Of a stretch of DNA of 64,000 nucleotides, positions 42,052-52,360 are shown piece by piece. Below the pieces are notes generated by a model. It was given only the letters and a program-made list of their open reading frames with translations. It was not told the origin of the DNA and ran no database searches. Position 1 is the first letter of the stretch, and each line of letters opens with the position of its first letter. The stretch lies in NCBI GenBank assembly GCA_017554145.1, contig JAFZIZ010000015.1, positions 248,001-312,000 on the forward strand, given 5' to 3'. The position numbers were made by a program, and so were the translations under genes. This DNA is from Prevotella sp. (lineage in GTDB: Bacteria; Bacteroidota; Bacteroidia; Bacteroidales; Bacteroidaceae).

Positions 42052-44757
42052 TTAGTTGAATTGCCACCAGTCAAGGTGTATATCGCCATTAGCATCGCCA
42101 AAACAGAGATAGAGGTCGTGAACGCCTGCGGCATTCTTTACCTTCGTACTGAAGGAACGGTATTTCTCTAAAGACTTGGTGTCTTTGACCTGGACAGTAC
42201 CGATGACGGGACCGTCGATAGCGTCAAGGCGCAGGGTGATGGTACAACTGCCCATCGCTGCTGCCGTAATATTGAACTGTTTGGCACCTCCGGCAAAATC
42301 AACACCACGCAGACGGATGTATTCGCCATTGTTGATGTCGTAGATATACAGATTCTTCTTGCCAGTAGAGGTGGGCATATTGGCAATGATACCAGTATTG
42401 GGAATACCCATCTTTGCTGATTTCAGTCCGAAGCCCCATGCCATCGTCTCTGCTTCTACGCGTTTGTAGGGATTGAGCCAGTGTAATTGTTTCATCGGTT
42501 GTTGGTCGAGCCAATAGGGAACCTCCTGGATAGTACCATCGGCATTGTAGGTAATCTCTGTGGCAGATACGCTACGACGCTCATGATGAACAAATGTCTC
42601 CAGGTGCATCAGGTCGTAGTTCTGACCAAACACATAACTGTGTCCTTTGTAATCGACAATGCCGGGATGGTTACCACGGTCACGTTCGGTGGGGCGCATA
42701 ATATAACCTTTCCATTCCCATGGACCTGTTGGTGAGTCGCTCATAGCATAACCAAGAGCCTCAGGACAGCAGGTGGAGGCAAAACCGAGGTAATAATGAC
42801 CATTACGTTTATAGAACCAAGGTCCTTCCTGATAGTTGGGAATATGTGGTAACTTTGTTACCTCGCTGGTGAGGGAAATCATATCATTGCCGAGCTTTGC
42901 CCAGAAAGTATGGGGATTACCCCAATACATATAGGCCTGACCATCGTCATCCGTATAGACAGAAGGGTCGATATCGAACCAGTTACTCTGATCCCATACC
43001 AATGGTTTGCCTAAAGGATCCTTAAAAGGACCATAGGGAGAGTCGGCCACCAAGACACCGATACCATGTCCGTGAAGTGGAGCATAGAGGTAGAATTTGC
43101 CGTTGCGCTCTACTGTCTGAATAGCCCAAGCTCCGTTCTCACGACTACGCCATGGGAATTCCTTCAGTGATGCGACAGCACCGTGTTCTGTCCAGTTGAC
43201 CATATCAGTAGTCGACCACAGCAACCAGTCGTACATAAAGAATCCTGCTGAGCCCTTCTCGTTTTCATCAGGAATATCCTCAGGGGAAGCATCGTGAGAG
43301 GTATACAGAAACAGCGTATCACCCACTACCAATGGCGATGGGTCAGCGGTAAACTTGGTTTGGAAGAGCGGCATATTAACCTGTTCCAATCCCCGCATCT
43401 CCCACCAGTCGAAATTGAAGAGCTTCGGACCTTTACGTCCTGTGAAGACAAAATAAAGGTCGTGGTGTCCCTTGATAACGGATGTAAGGTCGGTAGTCAA
43501 TGTCTGCCATTCTTCCCAACCGCCTGTTGCCGGTACTTCCAAACGACCTAACAATTGTCCTCCTAAACTGTCAATACGAATCTCAATAGCACCACCACGC
43601 AAACCACTGGCAACACGTGCCGTAAAGGTACGCGGTGTCTTCTTGCAGAAGTGAACACCTTGCAGTTTGATATAGTCACCATTATGGATATCCGTCACGT
43701 AAACACCGACTTTATCGTTCTGCTCTGTCTTGATTCCTTTAGAGAATGCCATTGTTTCAGCCTCTACCTTGCGATAGGGATCAAACTTGTCAATAGGGTT
43801 GACACCTTTGTCTGTCGGCATAATCGTTGGAAAACTGCCGTCAGCATTATATTTGAACTCTTCTACGGCAACACTACGTCCGAAACCACCGCCATTGGGA
43901 AGTTTTCCTGTGTGATAGAAAAAATAGCTGTGTCCTTTGTAGTCGGCAACACCACAATGATTGGTAAATGACTTTGTATCACAAAGCGGCATAATCTCAC
44001 CTGCATAGGTCCAAGGACCTAAAGGTGAAGGAGCTGTACTGTAACTGATATGCTCGGGAACACCACCAGCCGCATAGAGCAACTGGTAAGTGCCATTACG
44101 TTTGGTCAGCCAAGGGCCTTCTACATAACTGTCTTTATATTTCTTATCCTTGACACGTTCATTCATGGGGGGAGCACCAAAGGCTTCCTCTGTCATCGGC
44201 AACATACCGAGTTCTCCTGAATAGGAAATCATGTCACGATTAAGTTTCAGATAGTAGACGCGTGGATTTCCCCACATGAGCCAAGCCTGACCGTCGTCGT
44301 CAATGAATACTGTAGGGTCGATATGATCCCAAGAACCATTCTCAAACAAAGGCTTGCCTAATGCATCACGAAACGGGCCTGTAGGAGAATCGCCTACAGC
44401 TACACCAATTGCCATTCCTTTGGAAATCTTGGAATGGGCGCAAATATACCAATAGAACTTTCCGTCTCGCTCAACACATTGGCTTGCCCAGGCACGGTCA
44501 TCAGCCCAAGAGAAACTTTCCAGAGCAAGGGGTGAACCGTGATCCGTCCAGTTGACCATATCTTGGGTGGAATAAACACGCCATTCTTGCATCCAGAAGA
44601 AATCGGCTCCATCCTCATCGTGTCCCGTATAGACATACATGGTCCCATCATAAACCATTGGAGCGGGATCAGAAGTACACCACGTTTGTACAAAAGGATT
44701 TTGTGCCGTAGCATTCAGGCATATACCTATCAACAAGGCTGTTGCAAAGCGTTTCAT
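42052..44757 (-). CDS. Tandem GH43-CBM6-GH43-CBM6 protein
   Basis: A 901-residue secreted protein with an internal duplication; start at ATG 44757 (MKRFATALLIG), 8 nt after the upstream stop. Unit 1 (about 20-455): GH43 with DPAPMVYDG, IDPTVFIDDDG and YVEGPWLTKRNG, then a CBM6-like domain beginning KVEAETMAFSKG and ending FDWWEM. Unit 2 (about 460-900): GH43 with DPSPLVVGD, IDPSVYTDDDG and YQEGPWFYKRNG, then CBM6 beginning RVEAETMAWGFG and ending LDWWQFN. All three catalytic carboxylates are kept in both units, so both may be active, perhaps on different linkages. CBM6 usually binds xylan. Confidence 0.9.
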   Translation of the reverse strand: MKRFATALLIGICLNATAQNPFVQTWCTSDPAPMVYDGTMYVYTGHDEDGADFFWMQEWRVYSTQDMVNWTDHGSPLALESFSWADDRAWASQCVERDGKFYWYICAHSKISKGMAIGVAVGDSPTGPFRDALGKPLFENGSWDHIDPTVFIDDDGQAWLMWGNPRVYYLKLNRDMISYSGELGMLPMTEEAFGAPPMNERVKDKKYKDSYVEGPWLTKRNGTYQLLYAAGGVPEHISYSTAPSPLGPWTYAGEIMPLCDTKSFTNHCGVADYKGHSYFFYHTGKLPNGGGFGRSVAVEEFKYNADGSFPTIMPTDKGVNPIDKFDPYRKVEAETMAFSKGIKTEQNDKVGVYVTDIHNGDYIKLQGVHFCKKTPRTFTARVASGLRGGAIEIRIDSLGGQLLGRLEVPATGGWEEWQTLTTDLTSVIKGHHDLYFVFTGRKGPKLFNFDWWEMRGLEQVNMPLFQTKFTADPSPLVVGDTLFLYTSHDASPEDIPDENEKGSAGFFMYDWLLWSTTDMVNWTEHGAVASLKEFPWRSRENGAWAIQTVERNGKFYLYAPLHGHGIGVLVADSPYGPFKDPLGKPLVWDQSNWFDIDPSVYTDDDGQAYMYWGNPHTFWAKLGNDMISLTSEVTKLPHIPNYQEGPWFYKRNGHYYLGFASTCCPEALGYAMSDSPTGPWEWKGYIMRPTERDRGNHPGIVDYKGHSYVFGQNYDLMHLETFVHHERRSVSATEITYNADGTIQEVPYWLDQQPMKQLHWLNPYKRVEAETMAWGFGLKSAKMGIPNTGIIANMPTSTGKKNLYIYDINNGEYIRLRGVDFAGGAKQFNITAAAMGSCTITLRLDAIDGPVIGTVQVKDTKSLEKYRSFSTKVKNAAGVHDLYLCFGDANGDIHLDWWQFN

Positions 44758-44765
44758 GTCTCTTC

Positions 44766-46229
44766 TTAATGATTGCGGAAATTCCACTTAGAATTATCAC
44801 TATTGAAATCGTACTTGGCGAGGGTGGGGGTGCTGTCACCTGCAGAATAGAGACAGAACTCCTTGTTGATACCCTCAATGCCTGGGATGACTTTCGGCAT
44901 AATGCGGAAAGTACCATCGGTAAGTTGCTCGATGCGCCAAAGTTGGGCGTCATCGCCTGTATAAGCAGGAACAGTGGTTACCTCTTTGTCGGTTGTAGCA
45001 GTGAGTGCACGCTCTGTACCCTCAATAGTGATTTTAAAATATGTATTGCCCAGATAGCCACCCTTGCCTTCTACTGGGGTGATAGTCCAACGCTGCCAAG
45101 GACGGAACATGTAATCACCAATGCGAGCAGGAATGTCTCCCTTCGGCCATGTGCCGATGACATCTGCCAGTGTTTGGTTAGCCACGGGCTGAGGAGGAGC
45201 AGCATTCTGCTGTGGTCTGCCAAAGCCACCGAATCCCCCCTGACGGGGCACATTCATACGAACGAAGTCAACTGCCAACTCGAGAGCATAACCGCGACGC
45301 TCTGACTCAATCTCAAAGGTCCCGCCTTTGAACTGTTCGCCTGCCACGGGCCAGCCGTTCTTCCAAAGCAGAGGACGGATTGCCAATGTGGAGCGACCGC
45401 CCATATCAAAGTCGGCCTCCCAGTGGAATGATGTAATCTCAACACCCTCATCAATGATAGTACGTCCGAAATGTCCTGCACCCGTCTTACGGTCGCCAGC
45501 GGCAACTACCATCTTGCCTCCACCGTGATACATATCACGGCCTACATTGTCGAGATAAGGACCCTCAACACTCTTGCTACGACCTACCACGATATTATAA
45601 GTAGAATTTACACCATCACAGCAGGTACCATGGGTACCAAGCAGATAGTACCAACCATCGCGGTAGATGAGGTCAGTGGCCTCACAGTCGATAGCGATAT
45701 CTTTTTCCTTATTACCCTTTACGCGGAAACCTGTATTAGGATCAATCTCGATGAGACGGATGGCTCCAAAGTAGGTACCATAACTAGCCCAAAGACGACC
45801 TGTAGTGGGATCGAGTAACAAACCTGGGTCAATGGCATCCTGATCCTCCATACCGTCGGAGTAGCATACCTCAACGGCCTCTGTCCATTTGAAATCGGGG
45901 GATTTGGGATCGAGGGTCTTGTTCCACATGGTGAGGATACGACCAGCATGACCACCACCGAGCCCACCACCTGTAGCACCGTAGATACAAAGATAACGGT
46001 CGCCAATCTTCAAAACATCGGGAGCAGCACCGCCACCAGGACGTTCTGCACCGCTGTTCCAAGTCCAGCCGTCTTCAGAGATAAGACCTCCGCCTCCAGT
46101 ACCGAAAGTATAATATTTACCGTCGCATTCAGCAATCGTCGAGGGGTCGTGGATATAAGGTGCGCCAATCTGCGCATTAGCAGTTGTGGCTATAGCCAAA
46201 GCCGCTAAAATATGATATAGTTTTTTCAT
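44766..46229 (-). CDS. GH43 enzyme with C-terminal lectin-like domain
   Basis: A 487-residue secreted protein, started at ATG 46229 (MKKLYHILAALA), 1 nt after the upstream stop. GH43 propeller (about 20-330) with HDPSTIAECDG, DAIDPGLLLDP and DCEATDLIYRDG; the pattern is closest to arabinanase-type GH43 (subfamilies 4-6), although the site should act on arabinosyl links here. A Gly-Phe/Pro-Gln-rich insert (about 325-360, QGGFGGFGRPQQ) separates it from a C-terminal domain (about 365-487) with QRWTITP and AQLWRIEQLTDGTFRI, resembling a ricin-like fold. One of four consecutive GH43 genes in one operon. Confidence 0.83.
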   Translation of the reverse strand: MKKLYHILAALAIATTANAQIGAPYIHDPSTIAECDGKYYTFGTGGGGLISEDGWTWNSGAERPGGGAAPDVLKIGDRYLCIYGATGGGLGGGHAGRILTMWNKTLDPKSPDFKWTEAVEVCYSDGMEDQDAIDPGLLLDPTTGRLWASYGTYFGAIRLIEIDPNTGFRVKGNKEKDIAIDCEATDLIYRDGWYYLLGTHGTCCDGVNSTYNIVVGRSKSVEGPYLDNVGRDMYHGGGKMVVAAGDRKTGAGHFGRTIIDEGVEITSFHWEADFDMGGRSTLAIRPLLWKNGWPVAGEQFKGGTFEIESERRGYALELAVDFVRMNVPRQGGFGGFGRPQQNAAPPQPVANQTLADVIGTWPKGDIPARIGDYMFRPWQRWTITPVEGKGGYLGNTYFKITIEGTERALTATTDKEVTTVPAYTGDDAQLWRIEQLTDGTFRIMPKVIPGIEGINKEFCLYSAGDSTPTLAKYDFNSDNSKWNFRNH

Positions 46230-46230
46230 T

Positions 46231-48324
46231 TTATTGTGCATTAATTGAATAGTTAGTTACAGGGTTGCCTTTCTCGTCAAGGAAACGAACGCAGAAATCG
46301 CTCATGCCTGGACCGTTGATAATAGCACCACGGAGGATGTTACGTCCTTTCTTCAAGGTCAGTCTGGGTGACATGGCATCGTCTTTTACCATACGGCGGT
46401 CGCCAGAAAGTAACAAAGTCTCCTTGCCATTAAGCCACCACATGGAGGCAGAGTTCGAACCGACGGCTAAACGAACATTCTCGATATCCTCAGGGCAATC
46501 GATAATCGTTACAGCCCAAAAAAGGACGCCATAGACCTTTTCTCCCCATTTCTCAGCAAAACGGAACAATTTCACGTTGTAATTCTCACTATCGAGGGCA
46601 TGCCATGTAAGTGTTTGAGTAACAGTCTTCACCTCTGGCTGAGCAGGTGCTTGTTGCATACCACGACCAAAGCCTGCGGGAGCTTGTTCCTGTTTGAAGG
46701 TAGCCTTGATTTTCTGACCATCCTTTGGTATGATGGTCTGCTGGTCTTTGAAGTATTCTCTGTTGAAATGCTCACGCAAATAAGTGTCAGTGAAGACCGT
46801 ATTACCACTATTGGGCTTATCGATAGGTTCTAAGAGCAGCCAACGGCGGATGAAACCCTCGTTGTCTGGCTGTATGGCTTGTGCTGTAGCAGGCGTGAAG
46901 TACTTTGGTCGGTTCTTGAACAAAATCCAATCTACAGATACGGCTCCTTCGCCCTCACAAGTAATTACTAAATCTGTTACACCTTTGGGGACAAAGTTCA
47001 AAGCAGCGGTCAGTGTAAGCCACTGATTAGTCATGTCACGACGGAACATCGCTGGAGTTCCTGCTGGAACCTCAGGCTTTACAGTCATCGGTACCTTGGC
47101 GATAATCTTGCCTGTTGCGTTCTTTTCACGGATATAGAACTCAGTATTGGCATTAGCCTTGGCACTGACTATAAGGTAGCCGTCTTTGATGTTGCTGAAA
47201 TCAATATCATTGTAACGGAGCCAACTGCCCTTCTTTGGCAGGGTTGCCTGATAACTACGGAATGTGTTGATGGTATCGATGAGCTCAGAGGTTACATCTG
47301 CACTTGCTTCACTGTAACGATCGATTTCAATTTTCTCTGTAGCGTCGTTGATACCTACGCCACGCAGGGTGGGTTTTACCTCCTGAATGGTGCCATCAGC
47401 ATTAAAGAAAAGTTTCTCGATGCAAACTGAGCGGCGCTTATCATCGCGTGGAGAGAACCAGTTACGATGATAGAAGAGATACCACTGACCTTTGTAATTG
47501 ATAATGCTGTGATGGTTTGTCCAGCAACCATTGTCGTGTTCTGCCATAATCAGTCCCTTGTATTCGTAAGGTCCCATTGGGTTCTTACTCATGGCATATC
47601 CGAGGACTTCGGTATTCTCCCTCACGTAAGGATACGTCAGGTAATAGTTGCCGTTGTACTCGAAGGCAAATGGTCCTTCTGCCTGACGATTAGGCAGGTC
47701 TTTAAGACAGTTTACACCCTTCATCTCAAATTCGCGCTCACCCCACTTGACGGTCTCTGAAGGGGTGTCGTCGGCAAGTTCCTTCATATTGTCCTTGAGT
47801 TTGGCACAACGTCCAGCGCCCCAGAAAATGTAGGCATTGCCGTCGGATGCCAGAAGTACGCAAGGGTCTATACCATTGATGCCCTTGATAGGCTCTGGCT
47901 CAGGGATGAAGGGACCTTCAGGGTTGTCGGCAATGGCTACACCAACACCAAAACCCCTGCCTTCAGCAGCACCAGCGGGGAAATAGAAATAATACTTCCC
48001 GTTCCTGTAAACGCAGTCGGGTGCCCACATGGAATAGGAGTTTGGTCTTACCCATGGTACTTTGTTCTGGGTGACAATTACGCCGTGGTCTGTCCAATCG
48101 GTCAGATTTTTGGACGAGAACACGTGGTAGTCTTCCATGCAGAACCAGTCCTGTCTTTGTCCGACAGGAGGCTTGATGTCGTGCGATGGATAGAGGTACA
48201 CTTTGTCGTTGAATACTCGTGCAGTTGGGTCAGCCGAAAACTGATCACGCACGATAGGATTTTGTGCTATGGACATTGTTGTACTGCATAATACCACCAT
48301 AGCAGTTACCGCTAATTTTTTCAT
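46231..48324 (-). CDS. GH43-CBM6 protein with an extra C-terminal domain (subfamily 1-like)
   Basis: A 697-residue secreted protein, first gene of the 48.3-to-36.1-kb operon. Signal peptide ends SIAQN. GH43 propeller (about 20-320) with DPTARVFND, GIDPCVLLASDG and RQAEGPFAFEYNG. A CBM6-like module follows (about 330-470, ending AVSVDWILFK). The C-terminal 220 residues carry FIRRWLLLEPI and a jelly-roll-like region ending FCVRFLDEKGNPV; this type of domain precedes acetyl-xylan esterase modules in other proteins, but no esterase is attached here. A short GFGRGMQQAPAQ stretch lies inside it. Likely beta-xylosidase or arabinofuranosidase. Confidence 0.85.
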   Translation of the reverse strand: MKKLAVTAMVVLCSTTMSIAQNPIVRDQFSADPTARVFNDKVYLYPSHDIKPPVGQRQDWFCMEDYHVFSSKNLTDWTDHGVIVTQNKVPWVRPNSYSMWAPDCVYRNGKYYFYFPAGAAEGRGFGVGVAIADNPEGPFIPEPEPIKGINGIDPCVLLASDGNAYIFWGAGRCAKLKDNMKELADDTPSETVKWGEREFEMKGVNCLKDLPNRQAEGPFAFEYNGNYYLTYPYVRENTEVLGYAMSKNPMGPYEYKGLIMAEHDNGCWTNHHSIINYKGQWYLFYHRNWFSPRDDKRRSVCIEKLFFNADGTIQEVKPTLRGVGINDATEKIEIDRYSEASADVTSELIDTINTFRSYQATLPKKGSWLRYNDIDFSNIKDGYLIVSAKANANTEFYIREKNATGKIIAKVPMTVKPEVPAGTPAMFRRDMTNQWLTLTAALNFVPKGVTDLVITCEGEGAVSVDWILFKNRPKYFTPATAQAIQPDNEGFIRRWLLLEPIDKPNSGNTVFTDTYLREHFNREYFKDQQTIIPKDGQKIKATFKQEQAPAGFGRGMQQAPAQPEVKTVTQTLTWHALDSENYNVKLFRFAEKWGEKVYGVLFWAVTIIDCPEDIENVRLAVGSNSASMWWLNGKETLLLSGDRRMVKDDAMSPRLTLKKGRNILRGAIINGPGMSDFCVRFLDEKGNPVTNYSINAQ

Positions 48325-48386
48325 TTTGAAATATGTTTGTTTTAAGTATGTTGTGTTTAATTTGGGTTGGTTTTCAAATTTCTTTG

Positions 48387-48452
48387 CAAAGATAATTGTT
48401 TTCTATAGAAAAAAATTGATAGCACGCAACTAATATTTTGCGTGATGTAACA
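48387..48452 (-). promoter_or_regulatory. Boxed promoter of the GH43-esterase-sensor operon
   Basis: The -7 element TATCTTTG is at 48394-48387 (minus). TGTTACA at 48452-48446 ends exactly 52 bp upstream. The second copy is weak (AGTTGCG at 48431-48425). An inverted repeat CACGCAA-N8-TTGCGTG (48423-48444) overlaps that second position. No TTTG is seen at -33. Confidence 0.6.
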
Positions 48453-48462
48453 TCAATATTAT

Positions 48463-48493
48463 AAAAGCCGTCGATAAGAATCTTACCGACGGC
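48463..48493 (-). terminator. Intrinsic terminator of the SGNH-CE1 gene
   Basis: Minus strand: GCCGTCGGTAAG pairs with CTTATCGACGGC (11 of 12) around ATT, followed by TTTTATAAT. It separates this gene from the GH43 operon, which has its own promoter. Confidence 0.85.
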
Positions 48494-48517
48494 ATATAAT
48501 CAATGAATGTTAATGAA

Positions 48518-50589
<2,072 letters not shown>

Positions 50590-50611
50590 TTTTATAACAA
50601 TTTGAGGCGGT

Positions 50612-50677
50612 TGTTACATTTGGGAAAGTTTGTGTAACGCATATGTTTGCTCTAGTCTCTCTTTTAGTCTATCTTTG
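50612..50677 (+). promoter_or_regulatory. Boxed promoter of the GH5 gene
   Basis: TGTTACA (50612-50618), 14 bp, TGTAACG (50633-50639), then TTTG at 50646-50649, 20 nt, and TATCTTTG at 50670-50677. The distal and proximal copies end 52 and 31 bp before the -7. This is the most complete promoter of the set, with both boxes and both core elements. Confidence 0.7.
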
Positions 50678-50734
50678 CAAACAAAAATAAGAGCAAGCAA
50701 AGTTAGGTTAGAAATAATATTTAGATTAGTAGTT

Positions 50735-50758
50735 ATGCTAGTTATGGTTTTAGTATGA
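50735..50758 (+). CDS. Putative leader peptide MLVMVLV
   Basis: ATG at 50735 opens a seven-codon frame (MLVMVLV, then TGA at 50756-50758) about 50 nt after the predicted transcription start. Its stop codon overlaps the foot of the hairpin that follows. Composition is entirely Leu/Val/Met. It is too short for coding statistics; position and the parallel case before susC1 are the evidence. Confidence 0.35.
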   Translation: MLVMVLV

Positions 50759-50788
50759 GGGCTGACGTGAGTCACCCCTCTTTTTTTT
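50757..50788 (+). terminator. Terminator hairpin in the GH5 leader (possible attenuator)
   Basis: GAGGGCTGAC pairs with GTCACCCCTC (9 of 10) around loop GTGA, and eight T residues follow at 50781-50788. It has all marks of an intrinsic terminator yet lies 57 nt upstream of the GH5 start and downstream of its promoter. No other gene ends here, so attenuation of GH5 (and possibly xus read-through) is the simplest reading. Confidence 0.75.
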
Positions 50789-50844
50789 AATAATCTAGAA
50801 TTCTATAATATATAATAATGTGTAAAGACTAAAAATATAAATGT

Positions 50845-52221
50845 ATGAACAACATGAAATCAAAACTGTTTGTGTTATGGCTATTGCTTTGTAGTTTCGG
50901 AACTGTAGTAGCTCAGGGGCTACCTGCGCTTCACGTGGATGGACGCTTTTTTGTTGATGAAAACGGAAAGCGTGTGATCTTACATGGTTTTGCCCAGACA
51001 TTTAGTCCTTTTTTCAATGAGGAAGGTGCCTATTGGTCTAACTATGACGTTGAAGGATGTCTTAAATATAATAAAGGTATTATTGATGGAATTATTATAG
51101 CGGGTTGGAAGATGAACTTTGTTCGTCAGCATATGGATCCGTATTGGAGTAATACACCGGGTAAGGATGTTAAGGGTGAAAGTGATATTTCGGCATTCAG
51201 TTCTTATCGTTTTCAGCTTTACCTTGATGAAGTGTTTGTGCCAATGGCGGAGTATGCTATCAAGAGTGGACTTTATGTAGTAATGCGCCCGCCTGGAGTG
51301 TGCCCAGAGAAAATTCAGAAAGGTGATAAGTATTATAAATACTTGAAGAAAGTTTGGAGTATTGTGTCCCAGCACCCGAAACTGAAAAATAATGGTGCTG
51401 TTATATTTGAGTTGGCCAACGAGCCTGTTCAGATTTGCGATGCAAATGGCAATGCTATTAATAATTGGGATGGTGGTTCTTGGGATAAACGTGGTCAGTT
51501 GTTGACCGAGTTTTTTCAGGATGTAGTCAATACCATTCGCGAAAATGAGTGCAATAATATCATACTTGTGCCTGGTCTTCACTACCAGATGCTTTATAGT
51601 ACTTTTGAAAAGTATCCAATTCAGGGTGAAAACATTGGCTATGCCGTGCACTGTTATCCAGGCTGGTATAACAGTGGCTACGATAGCGAAGTTCAAGTTG
51701 TCTATAATGAGTTCAAAAGGGGGTGGAATAACGAGATTATGCCTATTGGAAGGAAGGCTCCTATTGTGGTTACGGAAATGGACTGGGCTCCTGAAAAATA
51801 CGAATCCTCTTGGGGGAAAGCCATTACAGGTACTGCTGGAGGTAATGGTTTCGGGGCAAACTTTATTCGTATTGCCGACGAGAGCTTAAATGTGAGTTGG
51901 TTACTTTTTACTGGAGGTCACTTGTTGGCAAAATATAATGATGCCGCCCCGGATGGGAAAACTTTCCTTACTGACCCTGAAGCTTGTCCGCGTCCTTGTT
52001 ATCGCAGGTTCCAATATTATGCAACGCAAGAATATAGTGACTTGATTAACTCTGAAGGCTATCTTCCTGTCTTTAGCGTTCGAGGGCAAAACGATGTGGT
52101 ACGCCGCGAATATTATACGCTTTCCGGTATAAAATTATCAAAGCCTTGCCGTGGAGTATGTGTGGTAAAGGAAACAAATAGTTCAGGAAAGACATCAATC
52201 TTTAAGATATGTTACAAATAA
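50845..52221 (+). CDS. GH5 endo-glycanase with C-terminal sorting-type tail
   Basis: A 458-residue secreted enzyme, probably an endo-xylanase. Start ATG 50845 (the Met at 50854 is an alternative); the signal peptide ends VVAQG. The GH5 barrel (about 25-375) shows GWKMNFVRQHMDPYW, acid/base Glu in FELANEPV, catalytic His region VHCYPGW and nucleophile Glu in VVTEMDWAPEKY. It resembles the xylan-associated Bacteroidetes subfamily GH5_21, but the subfamily assignment is tentative. The last 60 residues (REYYTLSGIKLSKPCRGVCVV) look like the C-terminal tails of other Prevotella secreted proteins. It precedes xusA by 139 bp and has its own boxed promoter and attenuator. Confidence 0.85.
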   Translation: MNNMKSKLFVLWLLLCSFGTVVAQGLPALHVDGRFFVDENGKRVILHGFAQTFSPFFNEEGAYWSNYDVEGCLKYNKGIIDGIIIAGWKMNFVRQHMDPYWSNTPGKDVKGESDISAFSSYRFQLYLDEVFVPMAEYAIKSGLYVVMRPPGVCPEKIQKGDKYYKYLKKVWSIVSQHPKLKNNGAVIFELANEPVQICDANGNAINNWDGGSWDKRGQLLTEFFQDVVNTIRENECNNIILVPGLHYQMLYSTFEKYPIQGENIGYAVHCYPGWYNSGYDSEVQVVYNEFKRGWNNEIMPIGRKAPIVVTEMDWAPEKYESSWGKAITGTAGGNGFGANFIRIADESLNVSWLLFTGGHLLAKYNDAAPDGKTFLTDPEACPRPCYRRFQYYATQEYSDLINSEGYLPVFSVRGQNDVVRREYYTLSGIKLSKPCRGVCVVKETNSSGKTSIFKICYK

Positions 52222-52275
52222 GAAAGACTATGTAACAACCAAACAATGTTAGTATATAAAAAATGTTTAATTTTG
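52210..52275 (+). promoter_or_regulatory. Boxed promoter of the xusABCDE operon
   Basis: TGTTACA (52210-52216), 14 bp, TGTAACA (52231-52237), and -7 element TAATTTTG at 52268-52275. The copies end 52 and 31 bp before the -7, as in the GH5 promoter. The -33 is poor (TTAG), so activation is probably required. The distal copy overlaps the end of GH5. Confidence 0.65.
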
Positions 52276-52360
52276 CAGGCGCAATGTTAAATGTTTTATA
52301 AATAAGTGCGAATTATTAGCAACTAACAAATAATAAACCGATGAATCAAATTTAGTAACA

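Noticed and set aside
52284-52301. Tiny frame MLNVL in the xusA leader as a third leader peptide
   Set aside because: No hairpin or T run follows it, so it lacks the feature that makes the other two worth reporting.
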